DNA from: Haloarcula sp. DT43
GTDB lineage: Archaea > Halobacteriota > Halobacteria > Halobacteriales > Haloarculaceae
Direction of reading: 5' to 3'
Length of the DNA stretch: 64,000 bases
Assembly: GCF_037078405.1 (NCBI RefSeq)
Contig: NZ_JAYMGZ010000001.1
Coordinates: forward strand, 1,240,001 to 1,304,000
Both the position numbers and the translations under genes were made by a program. Under the pieces are notes generated by a model. That model had not been told where the DNA came from. It ran no database searches and worked only from the letters and a program-made list of their open reading frames with translations. Of this stretch, positions 51,282 to 60,234 are shown piece after piece; within the stretch, counting starts at the first letter, position 1; each line of letters starts with the position of its first letter.

Positions 51282-52493
51282 ATGGACAAGTCAGAACTCG
51301 TCTCGAAATTCGCGGAGACGGTTGGCGTCGAGAAAGCGACGGCAATCGTCGACGAGGCGATGGCCGACATCGGCATCGCGGCCGAGACGACGCTTTCGGA
51401 CGCGGACGCCCGGGACGTCTGTGAGGTCATCCAGCACAACAGCGAGGGCTACATCGAACTCGTCGCCAGCGAACTCCGCGTCCAGTTGGCGGCCCAGGAG
51501 CGTTTCGATGCGCTGCTCGAGAACATCCCGAACCCGGCCGTCGTCGTCGCGTTCGACCAGCGCGACCCCCGCGTCACCTCGGTCAACGAGGCCTTCGAAG
51601 CGGCGTTCGGCTACGACCGGAGCGAGGCGGTCGACCGCCCGCTCCGGTCGCTCGTCGCCCCGCCCGACTACGAGCCGGGAGACGTGGCGGCCGACTGGTT
51701 CCGTGACTCCGGGGAGACGGAGGTGACGCGGGTGACCGCGGCGGGCGAAGCGCGGACCTACCTGTTCCGGAGCGTCATCGTCAGCCGCGACGCCGGCGAC
51801 GTGGAGGGGTACGGCATCTACACCGACATCACCGACCGCAAGCGCCGCGAGCAGCAGCTCGAACACCAGAACGAGCGCCTCGACGAGTTCGTCAGCATCG
51901 TCAGCCACGACCTCCGCAATCCCCTGAGCGTCGCCTCGGGGCGCACCGAACTCCTCCTCGACGCCGTCGAGGACGACGCGGTCCGGGAGGGGCTCGAAGC
52001 CGTCTCGGAGGCCCACGAACGGATGGAGCGCCTGCTCGATGACCTGCTGGCCCTCGCTCGGCAGGGCCGCGTCGTCGGCGAGCCGACGACAGTCGACCTC
52101 GCCACGGTGGCCACGGACGCGTGGCAACAGGTCGAGACCGCCGACGCGACGCTCACGGTCGAGACCGAGGCGACCGTCGAGGCCGACCCCGACCGCCTCC
52201 AGCAGCTGTTCGAGAACCTCTACCGGAACAGCATCGAACACGCCGGCACGGACTGCGAGGTGGTCGTCACCGACGCCGCGTCGAGCGGGCAAAACGGCTT
52301 CTCCGTCGCCGACGACGGCCCCGGAATCCCCGCCGCCGACCGCGAGCGGGTGTTCGAGCACGGCTACTCGACGGACTCGGACGGGACGGGCTTTGGCCTC
52401 TCTATCGTCCAGAGCATCGCCGAGGCCCACGGCTGGTCGGTCGCGGTCACAGAAAGCGAGGCCGGCGGGGCAAAGTTCGATTTCCGCTGGTGA
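51282..52493 (+). CDS. PAS-domain histidine kinase
   Basis: 403 aa. A ~70-residue N-terminal helical region is followed by a PAS domain (about 75-185). The HisKA domain has phosphoacceptor His209 in SIVSHDLRNPL. The HATPase domain has the N-box LFENLYRNSIEHA, G1 DDGPGIP and G2 GTGFGLSIV. There is no membrane segment, so it senses in the cytoplasm. The FIST protein encoded just upstream is the probable ligand-binding partner. No response regulator is adjacent. Confidence 0.9.
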   Translation: MDKSELVSKFAETVGVEKATAIVDEAMADIGIAAETTLSDADARDVCEVIQHNSEGYIELVASELRVQLAAQERFDALLENIPNPAVVVAFDQRDPRVTSVNEAFEAAFGYDRSEAVDRPLRSLVAPPDYEPGDVAADWFRDSGETEVTRVTAAGEARTYLFRSVIVSRDAGDVEGYGIYTDITDRKRREQQLEHQNERLDEFVSIVSHDLRNPLSVASGRTELLLDAVEDDAVREGLEAVSEAHERMERLLDDLLALARQGRVVGEPTTVDLATVATDAWQQVETADATLTVETEATVEADPDRLQQLFENLYRNSIEHAGTDCEVVVTDAASSGQNGFSVADDGPGIPAADRERVFEHGYSTDSDGTGFGLSIVQSIAEAHGWSVAVTESEAGGAKFDFRW

Positions 52494-52503
52494 CCGTCGC
52501 AGT

Positions 52504-54669
52504 TCAGGCAAGTTCGTCGTCGATGACCGACCGCAGGTCGGCGATTTCCCCCGCGTCGTACTGGACCGTCTCGTCGTTGACGGTGATGTCGAGGTGGTTC
52601 GAGCCGTTAGCCGCGCCCAGTTCCGTCACCGGCGCGACGCCGTCGAAGGCCTCACGGACGGCCGACGGGTCGGTCGTCTCGAACACGACGCGGCCGGGGC
52701 GCTCGTTGAACAGGAGTCGCTTGCGGGTCCCGCGCTCGACCGTCTCGATTTCGACGGTCGCGCCGGCGTCCTCGTGAACCATCTCGGCGAGCGTCACCGC
52801 GAGGCCGCCGTGGCTCACGTCGTGACTGGCGAGCACGTGGTCGGCGTCGGCCACCTCCGCGACGGTTTCGACGAGCGCCGTGGGGTCGTCCGGAAGCGCC
52901 GGGAAGCGGTCCGTGCCGCCGAACTGGGCGGTGTACTCGGAGCCGCCCAGGCGCGGGTCGGCCTCGCCTTCGAGCGCGCTGTCCCCGACGACGACGAGCG
53001 TCCCCTCGCCCGACAGCGACATCGGCGGGGCGTCGTAGCCCTCCTTGACGCCGACGAGCGCGAGCGTCGGCGTGGGCGGAATCGGGCCGGTCTGGGAGTC
53101 GTTGTACAGCGAGACGTTGCCGCCCACGACCGGCACGTCGAGGTCGCCGCACATGTCGGCCAGCCCGTCCACGATACCCTTGAAGCCGCCGTAGACGTCC
53201 GGCTTCTCGGGGTTCCCGCCGTTCAGGCAGTCCACGGCCGCGTGGGGCGTCGCACCCTTCGCGGCGACGTTCGTGGCGTTCTCCAGCGCGACGGCGCGAG
53301 CGCCCTCGTAGGGGGCGGCGTCGGTCCAGTTGGGGTCTGCGCCGGCAGAGAAGGCGAGCCCGGTCCCGGCCTCGCGGACGGCGAGCAGCGCCGCGTCGTC
53401 GCCCGGCAAGACGCTGGTGCGGACCTGCACCTCGTGGTCGTACTGGCGGTACACCCAGCGCTTCGAGGCGCAGTTCGGACTGGCGACGATGCGCTCGAAG
53501 GCCTCGTCCATCGCGACCGTCGGGAGGTCGCGCTCCTGCTCGGGTGGGGCCTCGCTCGGGAGGTCGTTCATCGGCGCGCCGTCGCCCAGGAACTCAGCGT
53601 CGACGTCGACGACCGTCTCGCCCTCGAACGTGCAAACGTAGTTCGTCCCGGCCTCGGTGAGTTCGCCGATGACCGAACAGCCCAGGTCGAAGCGCTCGGC
53701 GAGTTCGGCCACGCGGTCGACGTGCTCCGGCGCGACCTCGTAGACCATCCGCTCCTGGCTCTCGGCGAGCAGGTACTCCATGGCGTTCATGTTGGGCTCG
53801 CGCTCGTGGACGCGGTCGAGTTCGATGCGCGCGCCGAGGCCGCCCTTGGCGACGAGTTCGGAGGACGCGCCACCCAGGCCCGCCGCGCCGAGGTCGCGGG
53901 CCGACTCGACGAGGTCCTCGTCCAGCAACGCCTCGTTGCACTCGATGAGCAGTTTCTCGGCGTAGGGGTCGCCGACCTGGACCGCGGGGCGGTCCTCGGT
54001 CTCGGCGTCCTCGGCGAGGTCCTCGCTGGCGAAGGACGCGCCGCCCAGGCCGTCACGGCCCGTCGCGTTGCCGACGAGGACCAGCTTGTTGCCCGGCTCC
54101 TGCGCCTCGGCGGTGATGGTCCGCTCGGGCTCCAGCAGGCCGATACAGGAGACGTTCACCAGCGGATTGCCCTCGTAGTCCTCGTGGAAGGCGACGCTGC
54201 CGGCGACGGTCGGGACGCCGATGCAGTTCCCGTAGTGGGAGATGCCCTCGACGACGCCCTCGAAGAGATAGCGGGAGTGCTCGCGCTCGAAGTCGCCGAA
54301 GTACAGGCAGTCGGCCAGCGCGATGGGGTACGCGCCCATCGAGAGGGTGTCGCGGACGATGCCGCCGACGCCCGTCGCCGCCCCGTCGAACGGGTCGACG
54401 TAGGACGGATGGTTGTGGGACTCGACGCCCATCGTGATGTACATCTCCTCGCCGTCGCCGTGGGTCGGCAGGGAGACGACGGCCGCGTCGTCGCCGGGGC
54501 CGATGACGACCTGGTCGCCCTCGGAGTCGAACGCCGACAGCAGGGGGCGAGAGGAGCGATACGCGCAGTGTTCGCTCCAGAGGTTCTCGAAGAGAGCGGC
54601 CTCCGCCCGTGTCGGCTCCCGACCGATCTCCTCGACCACGAGTTCGTGGTCCGCGTCGGACAGGCTCAT
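52504..54669 (-). CDS. purL: phosphoribosylformylglycinamidine synthase subunit PurL
   Basis: 721 aa from the ATG at 54669. [14 protein letters not shown]-type N-terminus (here [20 protein letters not shown]), [31 protein letters not shown] and [14 protein letters not shown] are PurL signatures. It is the archaeal/Bacillus-type small PurL that acts with PurS and PurQ in step 4 of purine synthesis. It converges with the kinase gene. The length and motifs are complete. Confidence 0.96.
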   Translation of the reverse strand: MSLSDADHELVVEEIGREPTRAEAALFENLWSEHCAYRSSRPLLSAFDSEGDQVVIGPGDDAAVVSLPTHGDGEEMYITMGVESHNHPSYVDPFDGAATGVGGIVRDTLSMGAYPIALADCLYFGDFEREHSRYLFEGVVEGISHYGNCIGVPTVAGSVAFHEDYEGNPLVNVSCIGLLEPERTITAEAQEPGNKLVLVGNATGRDGLGGASFASEDLAEDAETEDRPAVQVGDPYAEKLLIECNEALLDEDLVESARDLGAAGLGGASSELVAKGGLGARIELDRVHEREPNMNAMEYLLAESQERMVYEVAPEHVDRVAELAERFDLGCSVIGELTEAGTNYVCTFEGETVVDVDAEFLGDGAPMNDLPSEAPPEQERDLPTVAMDEAFERIVASPNCASKRWVYRQYDHEVQVRTSVLPGDDAALLAVREAGTGLAFSAGADPNWTDAAPYEGARAVALENATNVAAKGATPHAAVDCLNGGNPEKPDVYGGFKGIVDGLADMCGDLDVPVVGGNVSLYNDSQTGPIPPTPTLALVGVKEGYDAPPMSLSGEGTLVVVGDSALEGEADPRLGGSEYTAQFGGTDRFPALPDDPTALVETVAEVADADHVLASHDVSHGGLAVTLAEMVHEDAGATVEIETVERGTRKRLLFNERPGRVVFETTDPSAVREAFDGVAPVTELGAANGSNHLDITVNDETVQYDAGEIADLRSVIDDELA

Positions 54670-54896
54670 TACATCGTCGTGGCCGCCCGTACGATAAGTC
54701 CCTTTCCATGCACCCGCGCCGGCAGCACGCGACCGTCGCCTGCCGCGACACACTGCGCCGCGGTTCCGCCTTCCCACGCGCTGGCCGCTCCAGCGGCGGA
54801 GTCGTCGCTCCCTAACGCGACGGCGTCCGGTTCCTTTTCAAATCAGATAACTGGGCCTCCGAGTATATATGGCCGCTAGACGTACCCCGGCACAGG

Positions 54897-55262
54897 ATGG
54901 GGTCCGGGGATAGCGACTGGCTGACACTGGAGGGGAGTTCCTTCTCGGGCAGGTCGTTTTCCAGCGTGTGGGCGGTCGCCCTGGCGACCTACGGCGTCGG
55001 CGACGTGGTCACCACTATCGCCATCGTCTATTTCGTCCCGGACTTCACCGAGGCGAACCCGGCCATCCGCTGGGCGATTCAGTCGTTCGGCGGCGGGGGC
55101 TTCCTCGGACTCAAACTCCTCGTCATCTACTGCTGTCTCGGCGTGAGCCTCTGGGGCGGCGTGCTCGAAGAGGACCCGCTGCTGTACTACGGGCCGCCGG
55201 TGCTGCTGACCGTGCTGGGGCTCTGCGTGACCGGCTTCAATCTCAGGCTACTGTTCTCCTGA
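54897..55262 (+). CDS. membrane protein with three to four helices (DUF5658-like)
   Basis: 121 aa. WAVALATYGVGDVVTTIAIV, then the segment ANPAIRWAIQSFGGGGFLGL and KLLVIYCCLGVSLWGG form helices with a conserved-looking GD...E..P pattern, as in DUF5658 proteins (from memory). It lies downstream of a TATA-like TATATAT (54864-54870). Function unknown. Confidence 0.7.
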   Translation: MGSGDSDWLTLEGSSFSGRSFSSVWAVALATYGVGDVVTTIAIVYFVPDFTEANPAIRWAIQSFGGGGFLGLKLLVIYCCLGVSLWGGVLEEDPLLYYGPPVLLTVLGLCVTGFNLRLLFS

Positions 55263-55277
55263 CCGGCCACGACCGGG

Positions 55278-55565
55278 CTAGCCACCCGTCGCGTTACCGG
55301 CAGTGCCGTTGTCGGGCCGGCCGTCGGACGGCGTCTCGCTCAGGAGCGCACTCGGCGGCGGCGACGCGCTACCGCCGCTCACGGTTCCGATGCCCTCCGG
55401 CGTCCCTGTCGGCCGCGGCTCGGTCGGGGCGGCCGTCCCTTCGGCGTCGGGTCGGTCGGGGGGCGAGTCGCCGGTGAGACCGATGGTCCCGACGCCGGCC
55501 CCGACGACGGCGACCGCGACGAGAAGTCCCAGTCCCAGCAGCCGCTTGTCGTCGCGGCCGCTCAT
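55278..55565 (-). CDS. small membrane-anchored Pro/Thr/Gly-rich protein
   Basis: 95 aa. One N-terminal helix (about 8-29) follows a basic-acidic start (MSGRDDKRLL). The remainder is low-complexity P/T/G/S-rich and probably exposed outside. It has no recognised domain. It converges with the 121-aa membrane gene (15-bp gap). Confidence 0.6.
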   Translation of the reverse strand: MSGRDDKRLLGLGLLVAVAVVGAGVGTIGLTGDSPPDRPDAEGTAAPTEPRPTGTPEGIGTVSGGSASPPPSALLSETPSDGRPDNGTAGNATGG

Positions 55566-55826
55566 CTCAGCACCCCTCCTGAACGGCTATGACGGTGTGG
55601 CAGTGACCCGGTCTCATCGTGTCTCGATAGCCCTCCGTGGCCAACGGATAGCCGCTACTGGCCGACGAACCACCGACGGCCCCACCCAGTCGGCTCGGTG
55701 TCCGATATGTCGACGAGCGAACCGTATAACTTTTTCCATGTTTTCGACCGTCGAAACAAGTGTCGTCCACCGGGGCGCGACTGCCTCGGCAGGGCCGGAG
55801 GGCGGGACGGCGACGAGCGGTCGCTG

Positions 55827-56360
55827 TTAGAACGGCACGTCTTCCCCGGCCGAGTCGGTTTCGTCGTCGGCCCGGAGTTTGCCGGTCTGTCGGTACTGCG
55901 TTTCGAGCCGCCGCAGTTTGTCGTTGATGTCGGCGCTCTGGTGGTGTTCCCCGCTGACGCGGACGCGAACGAGGTCGTACTCGTGGCACTCCGACAGCCC
56001 GTTCCAGGCGCGGAACGCGCCGACGGTCAGGGTGTCGCTCTGCGGGCAGAACTCGGTCGTCGGCGTGAACTCGGCCCGCAACACCTGCTCGTCCGCTTCG
56101 CGGCCGTACCGGAAGCCGGCGTCCGGATGCCGGTGGTCTAAGTTCAGCCGCGCGAGGTTGTACCCGAAGGTCATGTCGTACACGCCCCGCTCGTCGAACA
56201 GGTCCATCGTGAGCCGGTGAAAGGCGGCGTGGTCGGCCCCGGAAAGCACCGCCGTCTCGGACAGGAACGGACCGGGGTCCGGGAGGTGGTCGGCGACGAA
56301 CGCGCCGTAGCCGTCGAACCCGACGTCTGAGCCGCCGCGGAGGCCGGAGAGAAGGCTCAT
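55827..56360 (-). CDS. conserved haloarchaeal protein of unknown function
   Basis: 177 aa, acidic, without membrane segments. A central well-structured region contains YDMTFGYNLARLNLDHRHPD and a PTTEFCPQSDTLTVGAFRAW segment with two Cys (FCPQ, SECHEYDLV) and several His, which could bind a metal. The C-terminal 40 residues are charged and disordered. Its context next to DUF2249/cupin genes suggests, but does not show, a link to metal or nitrogen-oxide handling. Confidence 0.7.
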   Translation of the reverse strand: MSLLSGLRGGSDVGFDGYGAFVADHLPDPGPFLSETAVLSGADHAAFHRLTMDLFDERGVYDMTFGYNLARLNLDHRHPDAGFRYGREADEQVLRAEFTPTTEFCPQSDTLTVGAFRAWNGLSECHEYDLVRVRVSGEHHQSADINDKLRRLETQYRQTGKLRADDETDSAGEDVPF

Positions 56361-56448
56361 ACCGTATCGAACGCGGGCCAGCCATCAGGGCCTGTTCCCG
56401 AACGCGTTCGGGAGAAGTCCCTCGCCGGCCCCCGGCGAACTCCGAGTG

Positions 56449-56682
56449 ATGCCAGCAACGACACTCGACCTGCGCGAGACGCCACCGCCGGAACGGCATT
56501 CGAAGATACACGACTCCTTCGAGACGCTGTCGGCCGGGGAGACGCTCCGGATTATCAACGACCACGAGCCCAAACCGCTGTTCTACGAGATGCAGGCCGA
56601 AGTCGACGCCTTCGACGCGGCGAACTACCAGTGCGAACGGGAAGGGCCACAGAAGTACGTCGCCGACCTCCCGAAACGATGA
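56449..56682 (+). CDS. DUF2249 protein
   Basis: 77 aa from the ATG at 56449. LDLRETPPPERHSKIHDSFE, then GETLRIINDHEPKPLFYEM, is the DUF2249/TusA-like pattern (two-layer alpha/beta). Such genes cluster with nitrite and nitric-oxide reduction genes in haloarchaea. The stop overlaps the cupin ATG (ATGA). A second DUF2249 gene is at 57262. Confidence 0.88.
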   Translation: MPATTLDLRETPPPERHSKIHDSFETLSAGETLRIINDHEPKPLFYEMQAEVDAFDAANYQCEREGPQKYVADLPKR

Positions 56683-56990
56683 GCGGGACCCGACAGTCCG
56701 GAACGGAGCGGGCGACCCTCGACGGCGACGAGGGCGGCCGGGCGCGGCTGTTCGACGGCGAGCCGAAAACCGTCCAGTTGTCCCTCGACGCGGGCGAGTC
56801 GATACCGGCCCACAGCCATCCCGGTCGGCACATCGTGTTCTACCTCCGGTCGGGTGCCGTGGACCTGACGCTGGGCGCGGAGACGCTGTCGCTCTCGGCC
56901 GGCGACGTCGTCCGGTTCGACGGCGACCAGGACATCTCCCCCGCGGCGACGGCGGACAGCGAGGCGCTGCTCGTGTTGGCGTCGGCGTAG
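56679..56990 (+). CDS. cupin-domain protein
   Basis: 103 aa. VQLSLDAGESIPAHSHPGRH carries the His residues of the first cupin motif, and GDVVRFDGDQDISPAATADS belongs to the second. It is a small single-barrel cupin that may bind a metal. It is coupled to the DUF2249 gene by a 4-bp overlap and converges with the next gene with a 2-bp gap. Confidence 0.88.
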   Translation: MSGTRQSGTERATLDGDEGGRARLFDGEPKTVQLSLDAGESIPAHSHPGRHIVFYLRSGAVDLTLGAETLSLSAGDVVRFDGDQDISPAATADSEALLVLASA

Positions 56991-56992
56991 CC

Positions 56993-57265
56993 TCACTCGA
57001 AGAGGGTCATCGCCGTCTCGATGCGCTCGTCGTCCGCGGTTTTCGCCGCGTCCTCCAGGCTCGACCGCGGGACGGCGAGCAGCCGGTCGACGAGGCGCTC
57101 GCTCAGCCGCTCGACCGCCATCCGCTGGTCGGCCGTCAGTTCGCCGTCAGCCTGCAACTGTGACAGCGTCCGGTCGAGCTGCTCCCGCCGAATCTTCGCG
57201 CCCCGGCTGTCGATGCGGGCTATCGCCTCCTCGACGTCGACGGGGGACTCCGTGTTCCGACTCAT
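56993..57265 (-). CDS. small helical protein (HemA C-terminal-like)
   Basis: 90 aa, all-helical. RGAKIRREQLDRTLSQLQAD, then DRLLAVPRSSLEDAAKTADD, resembles the dimerisation helices of glutamyl-tRNA reductase, without the enzyme domain. It starts in a 4-bp overlap with the DUF2249 gene at 57262. Small proteins of this kind occur in haloarchaeal nitrite-reductase gene neighbourhoods (from memory). Confidence 0.7.
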   Translation of the reverse strand: MSRNTESPVDVEEAIARIDSRGAKIRREQLDRTLSQLQADGELTADQRMAVERLSERLVDRLLAVPRSSLEDAAKTADDERIETAMTLFE

Positions 57266-57531
57266 CTGCGCCAGATGACAGTCACTGTGGCGTCGTCGGT
57301 CTCAACGCTTTCGAAGTCGTAGCCCCTGTCGTCGAGTTTCGGATAGAGGTGCCGGGGCGCACGGTCGTTGAACTGGACGAGAACGGTGTCGTCGTCCAGG
57401 TCCGCGAGCCGCTCCAGGGTCTGCTTGAGCGGCTTCGGCGGCCCGAGCGACCGCACGTCGATGCGGTCGGTCGGTGCGTCGGCGGGCGCGCCCGTCTCCG
57501 TGAGCAAGGCCGTGGGCCGGTTCGAGGGCAT
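57262..57531 (-). CDS. DUF2249 protein, second copy
   Basis: 89 aa from the ATG at 57531. IDVRSLGPPKPLKQTLERLA, then VLVQFNDRAPRHLYPKLDDR, is the DUF2249 pattern. It is only distantly similar to the copy at 56449. It is transcribed divergently from the multi-pass membrane protein at 57621, 89 bp away, so a shared control region is likely. Confidence 0.85.
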   Translation of the reverse strand: MPSNRPTALLTETGAPADAPTDRIDVRSLGPPKPLKQTLERLADLDDDTVLVQFNDRAPRHLYPKLDDRGYDFESVETDDATVTVIWRR

Positions 57532-57620
57532 ATGTTCGTGTTCGGCCCCGCACGGGCCGACCCTTTTGCCGAACACGTTCGCCCCTACTGCCAGCAGGGC
57601 CGGGGCCGTACTAGCCGGTA

Positions 57621-58934
57621 ATGAGCGGGATACCTGCCGACGTGGACGCGAGCGCCGCACCGCCGATGACGATTCCGTTGCGTCACTTCGTCGTCGCACT
57701 GGCGTACCTGGTCGCCGGTGTCGGCGTCGGCGTCGCCGGGGGACGGGCCGGACACCTCGCGCAGGTCCACCTCCTGCTCGCGGGGTGGGTCTGTCTCACC
57801 ATCATGGGTGCGCTGACGCAGTTCGTCCCGGTCTGGTGTGGGACCGACCTCCACTCACACCGGTTGGCGGCCACGCAGTTGCCACTCGCCGCGGTCGGGT
57901 TCGCGGGCCTGGCGACCGGCTTCCTGACGGCGACCCCCGCCCTGCTACCGGTCGGCGGCGCGTTCGCGCTGGCCGGCGTCTGGATGCTCTGTTACAACGT
58001 CGGCCGGACGCTGCTCGACGCAGCGCCCGACGTGACGGCGGTCCACTTCGGCTGGGCGCTAGTGTTTTTCGCCATGGTGACCGCCGCCGGGTTCGTGCTG
58101 GCGATGGACCGCGCCGTCGGCGTCCTCCCGCTGTTGGGCATCGGCCGGCACGGGCTCTTGCTCGCCCACGGAACGCTCGCCGTGTTCGGCGCGGTCCTGA
58201 CGACCGTCGCGGGCGCGCTGGCACAGCTCGCGCCCATGTTCACCCAGGCCGACACCGGCAAGGTCGCGGCGGCCGCACAGCGGGCGGAGACGGCCCTCTA
58301 TCCGCTCGGCGTCCTCGCGCTGGCCGGCGGTCGGCTGGTCGGGTCACCCGCCCTGGCCCGGCTGGGGGCAGTGCTCGTCGCCGCCGGGCTCGGCGTCGTG
58401 GCGGCGCTCCTGGCGCGACAGCTCGTCGGTGCCCGCGTCGAGTGGTCGCCGATGCTGACCCGCTACGGCGTCGCGGCGCTGTCGCTGTGCCTCTGGGTCG
58501 GGCTGACGGTGCCCGCGTGGTGGGCCGACCCCCTCGGGTACACCGGGCTCCTCGGCCAGCCGGCGACGGTGTTGCTCGTCGGCGCTGTCGGCTTCGTCGT
58601 CCTCGGGACGCTGTATCACGTCGTCCCGTTCGTCGTCTGGGTCCACCGCTACAGCGACCGGCTCGGCTTCGAGGACGTGCCGATGGTCGACGACCTGTAC
58701 GACCATCGAATCGCCGCCGGCGACGGTCTCGGATTGAGTATCGCGTACGTCCTCCTCGTGAGCACTCAGTGGCGCGGGATGCCCGAGGGCACGGCGCTGG
58801 TCGCCGGGGCCGCCGCGTTCCTCGGGGCCGTGCTGTTCGCGGGCAACCTCGTCGCCGTCCTGGTCGAACACGGCCCGCAGTCGCTGCCCGCGCTGTTGAC
58901 CGGCCGTGCGCGAGCGCCCGCCGAGGACCCGTAG
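57621..58934 (+). CDS. twelve-helix His-rich membrane protein (HCO subunit I / NnrS-like)
   Basis: 437 aa with about twelve membrane helices. Conserved-looking His in or near helices occur in LRHFVVALAYL, GHLAQVHLLLAGW, VTAVHFGWALVFF, GIGRHGLLLAHGTLAVFG and TLYHVVPFVVWVHRYSDR. The layout recalls a reduced heme-copper-oxidase subunit I or NnrS, but the paired HH copper ligands of oxidases are not evident. The neighbours (DUF2249, cupin, multicopper oxidase) point to nitrogen-oxide or copper biology. The assignment is tentative. Confidence 0.7.
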   Translation: MSGIPADVDASAAPPMTIPLRHFVVALAYLVAGVGVGVAGGRAGHLAQVHLLLAGWVCLTIMGALTQFVPVWCGTDLHSHRLAATQLPLAAVGFAGLATGFLTATPALLPVGGAFALAGVWMLCYNVGRTLLDAAPDVTAVHFGWALVFFAMVTAAGFVLAMDRAVGVLPLLGIGRHGLLLAHGTLAVFGAVLTTVAGALAQLAPMFTQADTGKVAAAAQRAETALYPLGVLALAGGRLVGSPALARLGAVLVAAGLGVVAALLARQLVGARVEWSPMLTRYGVAALSLCLWVGLTVPAWWADPLGYTGLLGQPATVLLVGAVGFVVLGTLYHVVPFVVWVHRYSDRLGFEDVPMVDDLYDHRIAAGDGLGLSIAYVLLVSTQWRGMPEGTALVAGAAAFLGAVLFAGNLVAVLVEHGPQSLPALLTGRARAPAEDP

Positions 58935-58936
58935 CC

Positions 58937-59233
58937 TCAGCCCGCGGTCGTCGGCTGGTCCGTGTACAGCGAGTAGGTCAGGACGAAGAACCCGACGGCG
59001 GTGAACAGTTCCTCGACGGTGACGCTCTTTGCCACGGGCATGCCGATGAACTGGTGGAGGCTGCCACCGAGGATTGCGCCCAGCGTCACGAACCCGATGC
59101 CGAGACAGAGCGCTCGCATCGCCGGGCTCTCGGTACGGCGGTACGCGCGGTATGTCAGCGTCGTCAGTATCGCACCACAGACCAGCGTGACCGTCTTCGT
59201 TACGATTAACAGCACTGCGTTCGCTCCGAGCAT
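58937..59233 (-). CDS. three-helix membrane protein (DUF7521-like), copy A
   Basis: 98 aa from the ATG at 59233. Three helices are visible, with a conserved YRAYRRTESPAMRALCLGIGF loop between helices 1 and 2. It is paralogous to the gene at 59344, which has YQAYSRTQSPQHKWLTYGFG at the same place. It converges with the 437-aa gene (2-bp gap). Function unknown; it may serve as a partner of the wHTH regulator encoded upstream. Confidence 0.75.
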   Translation of the reverse strand: MLGANAVLLIVTKTVTLVCGAILTTLTYRAYRRTESPAMRALCLGIGFVTLGAILGGSLHQFIGMPVAKSVTVEELFTAVGFFVLTYSLYTDQPTTAG

Positions 59234-59343
59234 GGCTTCCAGTGACACGTGCTGGTAAATATACCGTCCGTCGCGTTTCCAGCCGGTGAGAATCCCGCTG
59301 TCCCGGCCCGCTTCCGTCGACAGCCGTTTCCCTACGGTGGCCG

Positions 59344-59643
59344 CTATCGGACGTACAGCGAGTACAGGATGATGCCGAGCCCGATGGCCGTCAGCGCGCT
59401 CGACGTGAACACGCTCACCGAGAGCAGTTGCTGACCGAGATACCTGCTGACGGCGATGTCGAGGACGCCGCCGGCGAACGCACCGAATGTCACCACCCCG
59501 AACCCGTACGTGAGCCACTTGTGCTGGGGGCTCTGTGTCCGGCTGTACGCCTGATAGGAGTAGTACGTTATCAGTCCGCCGAGGATGAGTATCAGTGTCT
59601 TCGAGACGACGATGCCGACCTCTGAGCTTGGGATGTGTACCAT
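59344..59643 (-). CDS. three-helix membrane protein (DUF7521-like), copy B
   Basis: 99 aa. Same helix-loop layout as copy A, with the end ALTAIGLGIILYSLYVR matching LFTAVGFFVLTYSLYTD of copy A. It begins 2 bp after the stop of the winged-helix gene, so the three minus-strand genes form an operon. The tandem paralogues suggest a heteromeric membrane complex. Confidence 0.75.
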   Translation of the reverse strand: MVHIPSSEVGIVVSKTLILILGGLITYYSYQAYSRTQSPQHKWLTYGFGVVTFGAFAGGVLDIAVSRYLGQQLLSVSVFTSSALTAIGLGIILYSLYVR

Positions 59644-59645
59644 TG

Positions 59646-60023
59646 TTATGTCTCCTTTCGTACCTCGGACCAGAGGTTTTCGAGCCGTTGGTCCGGCGTC
59701 CGCGCGCGGTGTGAGATATCGACTGTGAGCGACAGTTCCTCGTCGAGGCTGATGACGACGTCCTCGAAGTCGATAGCGTACCGGCTGGCGTGTTGGCCGT
59801 CCGACCTGACCTCGACGCCCTCGTACAGCAGCGAGGACTCCGTCAGCAGTTCGAGCTTCCGGTACGTCGTCGACAGCGGTACGCCGCTCCGGTCGGATAT
59901 CTCGCTCGCCGTCAACGGTTCCTCCAAGACGCTGACGATGGCGCGACAGTCCTCGTCGTCGAGCGCGTCGAGGACCGCCTGTAACTCCGGCGTCTCCTCG
60001 TCAGCGAAGGGGTCCCGGACCAT
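59646..60023 (-). CDS. winged-helix transcription regulator
   Basis: 125 aa from the ATG at 60023. DEDCRAIVSVLEEPLTASEI, then SDRSGVPLSTTYRKLELLTE, is an ArsR-like winged helix, followed by a beta wing and a C-terminal region with EDVVISLDEELSL. It is first in an operon with the two paralogous membrane proteins and divergent from the multicopper oxidase. It may control that gene, or sense through the membrane partners (inference). Confidence 0.8.
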   Translation of the reverse strand: MVRDPFADEETPELQAVLDALDDEDCRAIVSVLEEPLTASEISDRSGVPLSTTYRKLELLTESSLLYEGVEVRSDGQHASRYAIDFEDVVISLDEELSLTVDISHRARTPDQRLENLWSEVRKET

Positions 60024-60202
60024 CTTTGCTCGACAGTGCCCGCCCGAGACGTTTAATCTAACCGACTTAGGACCGCTTACCGCCCGACACAGCCGACGTC
60101 GCCGCCTCACGGCACGCAAATATGGGGGTCTTATACGTACTCCGGGGCTCGTTCCCAGCAGCTGAGAACGGTTCTGTCGGTCCGGGAACTCCCCTCCAGG
60201 GG

Positions 60203-60210
60203 TTTATATT
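60203..60210 (+). promoter_or_regulatory. TATA box of the multicopper oxidase gene
   Basis: TTTATATT lies 25-32 bp before the ATG at 60235, the normal distance to a leaderless start. This supports the ATG at 60235 over the upstream GTG at 60214. Confidence 0.65.
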
Positions 60211-60234
60211 GAGGTGTCTTATCGCCAAGTGCTT

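Noticed and set aside
52039-54879. 946-codon open frame on the plus strand across purL
   Set aside because: It is antisense to the clear PurL gene. The sequence is Arg/Asp/Val-rich with no domain, a by-product of high GC.
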